From positions 1 through 64,000 of the forward strand of contig CAWICW010000032.1 in NCBI GenBank assembly GCA_963834685.1: 64,000 bases of DNA. The letters run 5' to 3'. The DNA comes from Palsa-504 sp963834685. Lineage in GTDB: Bacteria; Actinomycetota; Actinomycetes; Streptosporangiales; Streptosporangiaceae. The notes under the pieces were generated by a model. That model was given only the letters and a program-made list of their open reading frames with translations. It was not told the DNA's origin and ran no database searches. The position numbers and the translations under genes are program-made. Shown here piece by piece: positions 9,150-17,396 of this stretch; position 1 is the stretch's first letter, and each line of letters opens with the position of its first letter.

Positions 9150-9667
9150 AGCTGAGAGGTTAGGTAGTGACGGCGGAAACGGATGAGAGGCCCAGTTGAA
9201 TCCGTGACGTAAGGGACGCTTGTGACCCGTGCGATCACGAGCAGGTGGTCCCCGGCCGGGATGACCTGCTCGGCCGCGCACTCCAGGGCGGCCAGGCCGC
9301 CCTCCACGACCAGCGCGCCGGAGGCCTCGCCCCGCCGGTGCCCGACGTCGCCGAGCATCAGCCGGGCCCCCGGCCGCCCCGCGGCCGCGAACCGCCCGGC
9401 CAGCATCCGCTGCCCGGCGCCCAGCATCGTCACCGCGAACCGGGTGACCGGCTCCTCGGCCCGCCCGAACACCTCGGCCAGATACGACCCGGCCAGCAGC
9501 GACACGCTGACCAGCGGCGGGTCCGCGGACACCGGGCAGAATGCGCTGACCGTCGCCCCGACGTCATCCCGCCCGTCCGTCACCGTGACCAGCGTGACCC
9601 CGGCCACCCACGAGTCCAACGCCGCGGCGGCGAGCACCACGGTCCGTTCGGTCAACTGATATTCCAC
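9146..9667 (-). CDS. Flavin reductase-like domain protein
   Basis: 173 aa from a GTG at 9667 that overlaps the end of the upstream protease gene by 16 bp. The chain has the flavin-reductase (FMN-binding split-barrel) signature: VAGVTLVTVTDG, GATVSAFCPVSADPPLVSVSL, a middle FAVTMLGAGQ segment and a C-terminal GDHLLVIARVTSV strand. Such proteins reduce FMN/FAD with NAD(P)H, often supplying a monooxygenase that may lie elsewhere. An upstream open frame to 10069 is only the shadow of the protease gene. Start choice is moderately secure because the beta-1 region begins at VVLAAAALDSWV. Confidence 0.82.
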   Translation of the reverse strand: MEYQLTERTVVLAAAALDSWVAGVTLVTVTDGRDDVGATVSAFCPVSADPPLVSVSLLAGSYLAEVFGRAEEPVTRFAVTMLGAGQRMLAGRFAAAGRPGARLMLGDVGHRRGEASGALVVEGGLAALECAAEQVIPAGDHLLVIARVTSVPYVTDSTGPLIRFRRHYLTSQL

Positions 9668-11376
9668 GACCCCGGAAGCATCAGCGGTCCGTACGGCGGC
9701 AGGCCCGCGTAGGCCGCCAGCCGCCAGGCCGGTCCCCAGCCGTCGGCGAACCCGAAGTCCAGGGCGGCGGCCGCCGCGGGGCGGGCCTCGCTGGACTCCG
9801 GCGAGCGTAGCTGGTCCAGCGGGGTCAGCCGGGGCCAGATGCGCAGCGGGGCGTCGGCCGGCAGGCCCGCCCGGCGCCGGGCGATCTCGGCCGCGGCCGC
9901 CATCCCGCCCAGCTCGTCGACCAGCCCGTTCGCGGCGGCGTCGGCGCCGGTCCAGACCCGCCCGCGGGCCAGCTCGTGCAGCCGCTCGACCGGCATCCGC
10001 CGGCCCGAGGCCGCCTTGGAGATGAACTCCTGGTAGATCGCGTCCAGCCAGGTATTGACCCGGTCCCACTCGTCCTGGGTGAACGGATGGGTGGGCGCGA
10101 ACATCCGGGCCCGGCCGCCCTCGCCGGCCGAATCGGTGGTGATGCCGATCCGGCCCAGCGCCTCCTCGAGCACCGGCTTCCCGGTGATCACGCCGATCGA
10201 CCCGGTCAGCGTGCCGGGCTGGGCCACGATGACGTCGGCCGCCATCGAGATGTAGTACCCGCCGGAGGCCGCCACGTCGCTCATCGACACCACGACGGGC
10301 TTGCCGGCCGCGCGGATCCTGACCACCTCACGCCAGATCGTGTCCGACGCCACGGCCGAACCGCCCGGGCTGTTGACCCGCAGCAGCACGGCCCGCACCC
10401 GCTCGTCGGACCGCGCCGACCGCAGCGCGGCCGCCACCGTGTCCGAGCCCATGGCGCCCCCGCCCACCGGGCCCCGGCTGCTGCGCCCCTGCCGGATCGG
10501 GCCGGACGCGTAGATCACCGCGACGAAGCGCTCGCGCGGTTTCGGCAGCCGGCGGGCCCGCTGCGCCAGCGTGTGCATGCGCTGGTAGCGCCCCACGTAC
10601 TGCAGGATCGCGCCCGGGCCCGCCTCCTTGCGGACGGCCTTGTAGACCTCGTCCCGGTAACCGAGCTCGTCGACCAGGCCCTCGGCCAGCGCGTCGGCGG
10701 CCAGGAACGGGCCCCGGTCGAGCAGCGCGCGGGCGTCCTCGACGGTCTTGTCCCGGCGTTCGGCGATGGCCGCGCTGATCTGCTCCACGACGGAGACCGC
10801 CAGGCGTTCGGCGGCCTCGCGCGCGGGCCCGGTGAAGCCGCGCTCGGTCAGGCTGTCGGCCGCCGTCTTGTACTCGTACCGCTTGGCGCTTTCGAACCCG
10901 ATGCCGACCTTGGCCAGCGCGTCGTGCAGGAACAGCTGCTCGACGGCCACCCCGGTCAGCCCCAGGGTGCCGGACGGCTGCAGGTAGATCCGGTCGAACG
11001 CGGTGGCCAGGTAGTAGGGCAGGTTCCCGTGCGTGAACTCGCCGAACGTCTCGGCCCAGGCCACGGTGAGCTTGCCCGACGCGCGGAACCCGGCGACCGC
11101 CTCGCGGATCTCCTGCATCCGGGCCAGGCCGATCCGGCCCCCGCCGACCTTGGCCACCAGCGCGCGGACCCGGTCGTCATGGCTGGCGCGGCGCAGGCCC
11201 TCGATGATGTCGGGCAGCCTGATCTTACGGATGGACATCACCGCGGACAGCGGATCGGTGGCCGGTCCCTCGGGGACACCCTCGGTGAGGTCGAGCTCGA
11301 GGATCAGGGGTGCCGTCTGGCGTTGCCGTAGCCTGGAGATGTCGGCGACCGGCCAGGGGAGTTTCGCGTCTGCCAT
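9652..11376 (-). CDS. sppA: SppA-like signal peptide peptidase (protease IV, S49)
   Basis: 574 aa with tandem S49 domains, as in full-length protease IV. The N-terminal domain contains SAKRYEYKTAADSLTERGF, including the region of the catalytic lysine. The C-terminal domain contains RVNSPGGSAVASD and VSMSDVAASGGYYISMAAD, with the nucleophile serine in ASGGYY, then GTLTGSIGVI. The family cleaves remnant signal peptides in the membrane. No clear N-terminal membrane anchor is visible (the chain begins MADAKLPWPVADISRLRQRQ), so it may be a peripheral or cytosolic form. Its ATG shares bases with a divergent in-frame ATG at 11375. Confidence 0.9.
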   Translation of the reverse strand: MADAKLPWPVADISRLRQRQTAPLILELDLTEGVPEGPATDPLSAVMSIRKIRLPDIIEGLRRASHDDRVRALVAKVGGGRIGLARMQEIREAVAGFRASGKLTVAWAETFGEFTHGNLPYYLATAFDRIYLQPSGTLGLTGVAVEQLFLHDALAKVGIGFESAKRYEYKTAADSLTERGFTGPAREAAERLAVSVVEQISAAIAERRDKTVEDARALLDRGPFLAADALAEGLVDELGYRDEVYKAVRKEAGPGAILQYVGRYQRMHTLAQRARRLPKPRERFVAVIYASGPIRQGRSSRGPVGGGAMGSDTVAAALRSARSDERVRAVLLRVNSPGGSAVASDTIWREVVRIRAAGKPVVVSMSDVAASGGYYISMAADVIVAQPGTLTGSIGVITGKPVLEEALGRIGITTDSAGEGGRARMFAPTHPFTQDEWDRVNTWLDAIYQEFISKAASGRRMPVERLHELARGRVWTGADAAANGLVDELGGMAAAAEIARRRAGLPADAPLRIWPRLTPLDQLRSPESSEARPAAAAALDFGFADGWGPAWRLAAYAGLPPYGPLMLPGSWNIS

Positions 11377-11836
11377 GCGGTCAGCTTACGGTGCGAAGGA
11401 GAACGGGATCTGCCACCATCCGGCCACGATTGTCGTGGATGTCGCCAACGTCATGGGGTCGCGCCCCGACGGCTGGTGGCGGGACCGGCCCGGAGCGGCG
11501 GTCCGGCTGCACACCGAACTCACCACCCTGGCGGCCAGCGGCCGCCCCGTCCTGCCCGGGGAGAACGAGCCGCCGGAGTTCGTCATGGTGCTGGAAGGTG
11601 CCACCCGGGCGGCGGCCGCCCCGATCGGCGCGGCGCCTGGCCCGGGTCCGGCGAGCCGGGTGCGGGTGGTGCAGGCGGACGGGTCCGGCGATGACGCGAT
11701 CGTGGGCCTGGTACGCGAGCTGCCCGGCCGGCGCATCGTGGTGACCGCGGATCGAGAGCTGCGCCGGCGATGCGTGGCGGCGGGCGCGGAGGTGCTCGGC
11801 CCGAGCTGGCTAATTGGCCTTTTGAGCGGGCCATAA
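11375..11836 (+). CDS. NYN/PIN-like domain protein of unknown function; start uncertain
   Basis: The core reads TIVVDVANVMGSRPDGWWRD, a short family common in actinobacteria in which the Asp-containing first strand and the late VTADRELRRRC segment recall NYN/PIN-type nucleases. Homologues as I know them begin right at the first strand, yet the only canonical in-frame codons are ATG 11375 (which overlaps the divergent sppA start) and GTG 11435 (which would cut the strand). A good AGGAG at 11397-11401 lies 6 bp before an ATC at 11408, so a non-standard start is possible. The end at 11836 is followed by a strong hairpin. Function is not established. Confidence 0.62.
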   Translation: MRSAYGAKENGICHHPATIVVDVANVMGSRPDGWWRDRPGAAVRLHTELTTLAASGRPVLPGENEPPEFVMVLEGATRAAAAPIGAAPGPGPASRVRVVQADGSGDDAIVGLVRELPGRRIVVTADRELRRRCVAAGAEVLGPSWLIGLLSGP

Positions 11837-11838
11837 TC

Positions 11839-11869
11839 GGGCCGCCCGGCCCGTTCAACCGGGCGGCCC
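11839..11869 (+). terminator. Hairpin terminator after the NYN-like gene
   Basis: GGGCCGCCCGG (11839-11849) and CCGGGCGGCCC (11859-11869) form a perfect 11-bp stem with a 9-nt loop, starting 2 bp after the stop codon. There is no T-tract, which is usual for actinobacterial terminators. Confidence 0.75.
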
Positions 11870-12030
11870 CACTCTCCCTCTCGCCCCGGCGCACTCGGAC
11901 GCCGGAGCGAAGATCGTAGCAGGCAGCCACCATCGTCCGCCCGACTTACCCGGATACGCGAGTTTTGGAAAATGCTGTGAGTAAAGGCTTTACTAGCTAC
12001 TGAGACAATTCACTGACGCCAAGAGGGAAG

Positions 12031-12276
12031 ATGCCTGTGCCTGTACTGCTTATTGTCGCGATTGTCCTGTTCATCGGCTTGCTGCTGGCCGCCGATCGCG
12101 CGCTGAAGGCGATCAAACGGGGTCGGCGGCGGGCCGATGCCAGCCGGCGGCTCACCGCCGCGGCGGCCCGGGGGCAGGCGCGGCACAAGCAGCGAAGAGC
12201 AGCGGCCGAGGCGAGCACGGCGCTCACCTCCCTCATGCCCACCATCCACGACCACGACCCCCGTAACGTGGAGTAA
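12031..12276 (+). CDS. Small single-span membrane protein, unknown function
   Basis: 81 aa. Residues 2-20 form one membrane helix (VPVLLIVAIVLFIGLLLAA), followed by a strongly basic cytoplasmic tail rich in Arg, Lys and Ala (KRGRRRADASRR, RHKQRRAAAEAS). A purine-rich AAGAGGGAAG ribosome-binding site lies just upstream of the ATG. It is the first gene in a unit whose next member is a broken phosphoesterase. I do not recognise a family; the orientation follows the positive-inside rule with the tail in the cytoplasm. Confidence 0.6.
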   Translation: MPVPVLLIVAIVLFIGLLLAADRALKAIKRGRRRADASRRLTAAAARGQARHKQRRAAAEASTALTSLMPTIHDHDPRNVE

Positions 12277-12282
12277 CGCCCG

Positions 12283-12472
12283 GTGCGGGTGGTGGTGCTG
12301 TCTGACACCCATGCGCCCCGGCGCTGGCGGGCTCGACCAGTCCGGGTATGGCCTGCGGATCTTCAACCCCGGGTCGCCCACCGACCGCCGGCGCCAGCCG
12401 CACGGCACGCTCGGCGTGCTGCGCATCGAGTCCGGCGCGCTGGCCAAAGCCACCATCGTCCCGGTGACGTGA
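12283..12472 (+). pseudogene. Internally deleted YfcE/MJ0936-type metallophosphoesterase
   Basis: Both ends of a small calcineurin-like phosphoesterase survive. The GTG at 12283 begins MRVVVLSDTHAPRRW, containing the metal motif D-x-H. About 15 codons later the sequence jumps to the family's C-terminal strand region in another frame: LRIFNPGSPTDRRRQPHGTL then GVLRIESGALAKATIVPVT, ending at 12472. Family members are roughly 160-170 aa; here about 100 central residues with most metal ligands are gone. The stop region is duplicated in tandem (period 20 bp). It cannot be active. Confidence 0.75.
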
Positions 12473-12497
12473 AAACTGTCCCGGTGACGTAAAAACG
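12458..12497 (+). repeat. Tandem duplication spanning a stop codon (20-bp unit, 2 copies)
   Basis: GTCCCGGTGACGTGAAAACT (12458-12477) is followed by GTCCCGGTGACGTAAAAACG (12478-12497). Each copy carries a stop (TGA 12470, TAA 12490). One of several such duplications in this window. Confidence 0.85.
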
Positions 12498-12524
12498 CCG
12501 GCCCGTCCGCAGACGGGCCGGCGT
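12495..12524. terminator. Strong bidirectional hairpin terminator
   Basis: ACGCCGGCCCGTC (12495-12507) pairs perfectly with GACGGGCCGGCGT (12512-12524), a 13-bp stem with a 4-nt CGCA loop. The A-run at 12491-12495 gives a U-tract for transcripts coming from the leftward DivIVA-like gene, and the hairpin also ends the rightward unit. A second palindrome, GTCCTAGCTAGGAC, follows at 12523-12536. Confidence 0.85.
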
Positions 12525-12542
12525 CCTAGCTAGGACGGACCG

Positions 12543-13955
12543 CTACTCGGTCCACCAGTCTTCCTCTTCCTCCTTGCCGCCGGCTCCCTGCTTGCCGTTG
12601 GCCTGGGTGGCGGCCGGAGCGCCGCCGTTAGTCGGAGCCGGCCGCTGTGCCTGCACCTGGGTGGGCGCCGCAGCCACCTGGGTGGCCTGCTGGGCGGCGG
12701 CCGGCGCGGGCTGGCTGACCCCGTTGCGGGGCGCGGCCTGGTTCGCGGGCAGGGCCGGGTCGGCGGCGATGGCCTGCTTGGCCTGCGCCGCCGCCATGGC
12801 CGGGTCCGCGCCGCCGGGCAGTTGCCCGCCGAGCAGCTGGCGCACCTGGGCCAGGTGGCTCGCGATGCTGTCCTTCTGGCGGGTGAGCTCGTCGACCTCG
12901 CGCTGGGCCGCGGCACGGCGGCGCTCGGCGTCGGCCTTGACCTCGGCGAGCAGCTGCTCGGCCTGGGTCTTGGCCCCGCTGACGATCTGGTCGGCGTTCT
13001 TCTTGGCGTTGCTGACCAGCTGACGGGCGTGCTGGTCGGCGTCGCGGCGGGTCTGGTCGGCCTGCGCGCTGGCCTTCGCCGCGCGCTGCTCGGCGGTGGA
13101 CGCGCGCTGCTCGGCCTCGGAGACCAGCTTCTGCGTGGCGGACTGGGCGGCGGCGAGGCGCTCGGCCTCCTGGCGCTCGGCCTCTTCCCGGCGCGCCGCG
13201 AGCTGGATCTCGAACTCGGCCTCGGACTGGGCCCGCTGGGCCTCGCTCTCCTCCAGGATGCGCTGCGCCTGGCTGCGCATCTCGTCGGCCTGCCGCTTGG
13301 AGGTGGTGAGGATCTCGTCCCGCTCGCGCTTGGCGGTGGCCTTCAGCTGGGCGACCTCGCGCTCGGTGCTGGTCCGCAGCTTGGCGATGTCGCGCTCGGC
13401 CGCGGCCCGCTTCTCCGCCACCTCGTGGTCGGCCGTGGCGCGGAGCTTGGCCGCCTCGCGCTCGGTGGTGTTGGTCAGCTCGTCGGCCTCGCGCCGGGCG
13501 GTGGTCCTGATCGAGTCGGCCTCGCGCTCGGCCGCGCCGCGCAGGTCGTCGGTCTCGCGCTTGGCGTTGGCGCGCAGCTCGGCGGCCTCGTTCTCCGCCC
13601 CGGCCCGCAGCTCGGCCGCGTCGACCTTGGCCGCCGCCTTGATCTCGTTCGCTTCCGACCTGGCCGCCTGGACCAGCTCGGTGGCCTGCTCCTCGGCGAG
13701 CCGGAGCAGCTGCTCGATCCGGGCCCCGAGACCGGAATAGGTCGGGCGCTCCTGCTCCCCGATCTGGCGGTGGGCTTCGGACAGCTCTCGCTTCAAAGTG
13801 GTGGTCTGCTCGCGGTGCGTGCGCACTTCGGCTTCAATCTGCCGGATGTGCTCGTCGACCTGGTGACGGTCGTAGCCCCGCATCACCGTCGCGAACTCAC
13901 GTGGCGGGGCCTCTTCGAAGAAGTTAGTCAGCTGGGCGTCAATGTCCGATTGCAT
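12543..13955 (-). CDS. DivIVA-domain / FilP-Scy-like coiled-coil protein
   Basis: 470 aa. The N-terminal DivIVA-like segment (EFATVMRGYDRHQVDEHIRQ, residues about 18-37) is followed by roughly 330 residues of almost uninterrupted coiled coil with repeating E-A/R-A-E-L-R-A-x-A blocks (AELRAGAENEAAELRANAKR). The C-terminal tail is Ala/Pro/Gln-rich and ends in the acidic-aromatic DWWTE. In actinomycetes such proteins organise polar growth, cell shape or chromosome/cytoskeletal scaffolds. The ATG at 13955 is chosen over an earlier in-frame start at 14048 because the DivIVA motif begins close to it. The gene is monocistronic and ends before a strong hairpin. Confidence 0.85.
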   Translation of the reverse strand: MQSDIDAQLTNFFEEAPPREFATVMRGYDRHQVDEHIRQIEAEVRTHREQTTTLKRELSEAHRQIGEQERPTYSGLGARIEQLLRLAEEQATELVQAARSEANEIKAAAKVDAAELRAGAENEAAELRANAKRETDDLRGAAEREADSIRTTARREADELTNTTEREAAKLRATADHEVAEKRAAAERDIAKLRTSTEREVAQLKATAKRERDEILTTSKRQADEMRSQAQRILEESEAQRAQSEAEFEIQLAARREEAERQEAERLAAAQSATQKLVSEAEQRASTAEQRAAKASAQADQTRRDADQHARQLVSNAKKNADQIVSGAKTQAEQLLAEVKADAERRRAAAQREVDELTRQKDSIASHLAQVRQLLGGQLPGGADPAMAAAQAKQAIAADPALPANQAAPRNGVSQPAPAAAQQATQVAAAPTQVQAQRPAPTNGGAPAATQANGKQGAGGKEEEEDWWTE

Positions 13956-14159
13956 GTGGCCTAATCCTGGATAGACGTTAAAGCGACGGGGGGGATTTTT
14001 GCGGCGGGTGTCAGCATGCGGGTACGACTCTCGGCCGGTGACAGGCACACTACTCTTACTCGGGTGCGTTGGCGTGTCCTTCAGAGTTCTCTATCCTATC
14101 CATCCTGGTAAATCCCCTAAATGCCCCGATGGGCGTTCACCCGGCACGCGGCAGGGGGT

Positions 14160-14615
14160 TCACGCAGGGTCGGCTGCCTGAACCAGCTCGGTCAGTACGC
14201 CGCCCAGATCGGCCGGGTGCAGGAAGGCGATCGACGCCCCCATGGACCCGTGCCGCGGCCGCTGGTCGAGCAGCCTGATGCCGGTCCCGCCGAGCGTGGC
14301 CAGCGCTTGACCGATGTCATCCACACCGTACCCGACGTGGTGCAAGCCCTCGCCCCGCCGGGTCAGGAACCGGCCCACCGGGGTGTCGGGCCCCAGCGGC
14401 TCCAGTAGCTGAACGTAACCAGGCCGCCAGCTCTCGTCCGTTCCCGGCCCGGTTCCGCCCACCTGGAGCATGGCCTCACGTACCCCTTGCTCCTCGTTCA
14501 CCTCCAGGCTCACCACCTGGAGCCCGAACGTGGCCTCGTACCGCCCGATCGCCGCGTCCAGGTCGCGGCAGGCGATGCCGACGTGATCGATACGGCTCAG
14601 CAGCGGTACCAGCAC
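14160..14615 (-). CDS. mce: Methylmalonyl-CoA epimerase
   Basis: 151 aa, VOC (glyoxalase/bleomycin-resistance) fold in two babb modules. It starts RIDHVGIACRDLDAAIGRYE with the first metal His, and later has EGLHHVGYGVDDI with the second His and LLDQRPRHGSMGASIAFLHP with the remaining ligands and catalytic acid region. It interconverts 2R- and 2S-methylmalonyl-CoA, linking propionyl-CoA carboxylase to the mutase. It is divergent from the thiolase gene with a 26-bp gap. The MeaB-like chaperone and a mutase large subunit lie downstream in the same neighbourhood. Confidence 0.9.
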   Translation of the reverse strand: MLVPLLSRIDHVGIACRDLDAAIGRYEATFGLQVVSLEVNEEQGVREAMLQVGGTGPGTDESWRPGYVQLLEPLGPDTPVGRFLTRRGEGLHHVGYGVDDIGQALATLGGTGIRLLDQRPRHGSMGASIAFLHPADLGGVLTELVQAADPA

Positions 14616-14641
14616 GACCTTTCCTTCCCACCCCGATAGGT

Positions 14642-15847
14642 ATGGTTACAGACATGAGCGAACCACGTCAGCCGGTCATCGTCGGCGGCGCGCGGACACC
14701 GGTGGGCCGCCTGCTGGGGTCCCTCGCCAGCAAGTCTGCCATCGAACTGGGCGGCGTCGCGATCGCCGGGGCCCTGCGCCGGGCCGGAGTAGGCCCGGAC
14801 CAGGTGCAGTACGTGATCATGGGCCAGGTGCTGCAGGCCGGCGCCGGGCAGATCACCGCCCGGCAGGCCGCCGTTGCGGCCGGCATCGCCATGGACATCC
14901 CGGCGCTGACCGTCAACAAGGTCTGCCTGTCCGGCCTGGACGCCATCGCGCTCGCGTCGCAGCTGGTCCGGCTCGGTGAGTACGACGTGATCGTGGCCGG
15001 CGGCATGGAGTCCATGACGCGGGCGCCGCACCTGCTGCTCAACTCCCGCGCGGGCTACAAGTACGGACCGGTCACCGTCGAGGACTCGATGGCCCTGGAC
15101 GGCCTGACCGACGCGTTCGACCACCTGTCCATGGGTGAGTCGACCGAGAACAGCGGGCGCAAGCTGGGCATCACCCGCGCCGAGCAGGACGAGTTCGCCG
15201 CCATGTCCCACCAGCGCGCGGCCGCCGCGGCCAAGAACGGCCTGTTCGCCGACGAGATCGACGCCGTCCAGGTCCCGCAGCGAGGCGGCGAGCCGCTGTC
15301 CGTGACCGAGGACGAGGGCATCCGGCCGGGCACCACCGCCGACACGCTGGCCAAGCTCAAGCCGGCCTTCGGCCGGGACGGCACGATCACGGCGGGCACC
15401 GCGTCGCAGATCTCCGACGGCGCCGCCGCGGTGGTGGTCATGTCGGCCGAGGCGGCCCGGCGCTCGGGCGCCGAGGTGCTGGCCGAGATCGGCGCGCACG
15501 GCAACGTCGCGGGCCCGGACAACTCGCTGCACTCCCAGCCCTCCAACGCGATCAAGCAGGCCCTGGCCAAGGCCGGGCGGAGCGTATCCGACCTGGACCT
15601 GATCGAGATCAACGAGGCGTTCGCGGCGGTCGCCATCCAGTCCATGCGCGACCTCGGCGTCACCAGCGACATCGTGAACGTCAACGGCGGGGCGATCGCC
15701 CTCGGCCACCCGATCGGTGCTTCCGGGGCCCGGATCGCGCTGCACCTGGCCAACGAGCTGCACCGCCGCGGCGGCGGGCTGGGCGCCGCCGGGCTGTGCG
15801 GCGGCGGCGGCCAGGGCGAGGCGCTGCTGCTGCGGGTCCGTGGCTAG
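14642..15847 (+). CDS. Acetyl-CoA C-acetyltransferase (thiolase)
   Basis: 401 aa, or 397 from an alternative ATG at 14654. The catalytic cysteine is in NKVCLSGLDAIALA (about residue 93-98), and the C-terminal active-site blocks are NEAFAAVAI, NVNGGAIALGHPIGASGARI (His) and GLCGGGGQGEALLL (second Cys). It condenses two acetyl-CoA or thiolyses acetoacetyl-CoA/3-ketoacyl-CoA. Its stop region is duplicated with a 22-bp period, and the second copy supplies the GTG start of the meaB gene. The pairing with epimerase and MeaB is typical of actinobacterial acyl-CoA clusters. Confidence 0.93.
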   Translation: MVTDMSEPRQPVIVGGARTPVGRLLGSLASKSAIELGGVAIAGALRRAGVGPDQVQYVIMGQVLQAGAGQITARQAAVAAGIAMDIPALTVNKVCLSGLDAIALASQLVRLGEYDVIVAGGMESMTRAPHLLLNSRAGYKYGPVTVEDSMALDGLTDAFDHLSMGESTENSGRKLGITRAEQDEFAAMSHQRAAAAAKNGLFADEIDAVQVPQRGGEPLSVTEDEGIRPGTTADTLAKLKPAFGRDGTITAGTASQISDGAAAVVVMSAEAARRSGAEVLAEIGAHGNVAGPDNSLHSQPSNAIKQALAKAGRSVSDLDLIEINEAFAAVAIQSMRDLGVTSDIVNVNGGAIALGHPIGASGARIALHLANELHRRGGGLGAAGLCGGGGQGEALLLRVRG

Positions 15848-15883
15848 CCTGGCCCGAGCAAGTGGCTAGCCCGGCGCAGGCCA
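15840..15883 (+). repeat. Tandem duplication spanning the thiolase stop and meaB start (22-bp unit)
   Basis: GTGGCTAGCCTGGCCCGAGC (from 15840) recurs as GTGGCTAGCCCGGCGCAGGC (from 15862). Both contain TAG in the same relative place; copy 1 holds the thiolase stop (15845-15847) and copy 2 holds the likely meaB GTG start (15862) with TAG out of frame. Confidence 0.75.
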
Positions 15884-16818
15884 AAAGCGAGCTCGACCGG
15901 GCGCTGAGCGGTGATGTCCGCGCCCTGGCCCGGCTGCTCTCGCTGGTCGAGGACGACGCGCCGACGGCCCGTTCGGTCATCAGGGACCTGCTGCCCCAGA
16001 CCGGCCAGGCCCGGATCATCGGGCTGACCGGCGCCCCGGGCGTCGGGAAGTCGACCATGACCGGCGCGCTGGTGGGCGCGTTCCGCGCGGCCGGCCGCCG
16101 GGTCGCGGTGCTCGCGGTCGACCCCACCTCGCCGTTCACCGGCGGCGCGCTGCTGGGTGACCGGATCCGGATGCAGGAGCACGCCACCGACGAGGCGGTG
16201 TTCATCCGGTCGATGGCCAGCCGCGGTCACCTCGGCGGGCTGGCCGCAGCGACGCCGCAGGCCATCCGGGTTCTCGACGCGGTCGGCTTCAAGCACATCA
16301 TCATCGAAACGGTCGGCGTCGGACAGGCCGAGGTCGCCATCGCCTCGCTCGCCGACAGCGTCGTCGTGCTGCTCGCCCCGGGCATGGGCGACGCCATTCA
16401 GGCGGCCAAGGCCGGCATCCTGGAGGTCGCCGACCTGTTCGTGGTGAACAAGGCCGATCAGCCCGAAGCCCAGCGGGTGGTGCGGGACCTGCGCACCATG
16501 CTCGCGCTCGGGACCACCGAGCCGGGCGGCTGGAAGCCGCCCGTCATCACCGCCGTGGCCCGCAGCGGCCCGCGGGACGAGGGCATCGCCGAGCTGGTCA
16601 CCCGGCTGGACGCGCACTGGGACTGGCTGTGCTCCAGCGGGGAGCTGAAGCGACGCCGGCACGCCCGGGCCCGCGAGGAGATCACCGCGCTGGCCTTCGC
16701 CGCGCTGCGCGACCGCCTGGCCGCCAGCGGCCTGGAGGAGCTGGCCGCCCGCGTCGCCGACGCCACCCTGGACCCCTTCCAGGCCGCCGAAGAAGTCCTC
16801 GCCCGAGGCAGCGACTAA
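15862..16818 (+). CDS. meaB: MeaB-type GTPase, methylmalonyl-CoA mutase chaperone
   Basis: 318 aa from GTG 15862 (an upstream in-frame start at 15796 lies inside the thiolase gene). G-domain motifs are clear: P-loop GLTGAPGVGKSTMTGALVGA, the D-P-T-S-P-F-T-G-G-A-L-L-G-D-R switch block, IETVGVGQAEVAIA (G3 region) and NKADQ (G4). It belongs to the ArgK/MeaB SIMIBI GTPases that load and protect B12-dependent acyl-CoA mutases. The mutase large subunit is at 20369, about 3.5 kb away, and the epimerase at 14160, so the function fits its surroundings. Its 3' end enters a four-copy short tandem repeat. Confidence 0.93.
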   Translation: MASPAQAKSELDRALSGDVRALARLLSLVEDDAPTARSVIRDLLPQTGQARIIGLTGAPGVGKSTMTGALVGAFRAAGRRVAVLAVDPTSPFTGGALLGDRIRMQEHATDEAVFIRSMASRGHLGGLAAATPQAIRVLDAVGFKHIIIETVGVGQAEVAIASLADSVVVLLAPGMGDAIQAAKAGILEVADLFVVNKADQPEAQRVVRDLRTMLALGTTEPGGWKPPVITAVARSGPRDEGIAELVTRLDAHWDWLCSSGELKRRRHARAREEITALAFAALRDRLAASGLEELAARVADATLDPFQAAEEVLARGSD

Positions 16819-16869
16819 ACAGGCAGAGACTAAAAGAGGCCCAGACCAAAAAGGGCACGGACTGAAATA
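16807..16869 (+). repeat. Four degenerate 15/16-bp tandem repeats covering the meaB stop codon
   Basis: Units at 16807-16821 (GGCAGCGACTAAACA), 16822-16837 (GGCAGAGACTAAAAGA), 16838-16853 (GGCCCAGACCAAAAAG) and 16854-16869 (GGCACGGACTGAAATA). The meaB TAA lies in unit 1; the equivalent positions of units 2 and 4 are also stop triplets. Confidence 0.85.
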
Positions 16870-16880
16870 CGGTTGGACTC

Positions 16881-17396
16881 GTGGGTAAGCCGCTCGAGCT
16901 GCCGTTCGATCCCATCGACCGGGCGGCCCGGATCTGGGAGGCCAGGTTCGGGCCGTCGCCGTCGATGGCCGCCGTCACCTCGATCATGCGCGCCCAGCAG
17001 ATCCTGCTCGGCGAGCTGGACGCGCTGCTACGGCCCTACGAGCTGACCTTCGCGCGCTACGAGGCCCTGGTCTTGCTCACGTTCAGCCGCCGCGGCGCGC
17101 TGCCGCTGCGGGTGATCGGCGAGCGGCTGATGGTGCACCCGACCAGCGTCACGAACATCATCGGCCGCCTGGAGCGCCAGCACCTGGTGGTCCGCCACCC
17201 GAACCCGGCCGACGGCCGGGGCCGGCTGGCCGAGATCACCCCCGCGGGCCGCGCCGTGGTCGAGCGGGCCACCCGGGACCTGATGGCGGCCGAGTTCGGC
17301 CTCGGCGGCTACGAGCCGGGTCAGCTGAAGGAGATCTTCGACCTGCTCCGCGGGCTGCGGTTGAGCAACGGCGATTTCATCCCCGAAGAGCTCTAG
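16881..17396 (+). CDS. MarR-family transcriptional regulator
   Basis: 171 aa, GTG start at 16881. A winged helix-turn-helix lies at about residues 60-120: LPLRVIGERLMVHPTSVTNIIGRLERQHLVVRHPNPADGRGRLAEI (key parts VHPTSVTNIIGRLE and DGRGRLAEITPAG), the usual MarR recognition helix and wing. It sits in the acyl-CoA gene group 63 bp after meaB and may control it; no operator could be assigned. The C-terminus ends where the GTGCAGCCCC inverted repeat begins. Confidence 0.9.
   Translation: MGKPLELPFDPIDRAARIWEARFGPSPSMAAVTSIMRAQQILLGELDALLRPYELTFARYEALVLLTFSRRGALPLRVIGERLMVHPTSVTNIIGRLERQHLVVRHPNPADGRGRLAEITPAGRAVVERATRDLMAAEFGLGGYEPGQLKEIFDLLRGLRLSNGDFIPEEL

Noticed and set aside
12822..13964. 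A 380-codon Leu/Gly-rich plus-strand frame resembling a membrane protein
   Set aside because: It is the complement of the Ala/Glu-rich coiled-coil gene; GAG/GCG codons read backwards give Leu/Arg. The coiled-coil frame has the DivIVA motif.
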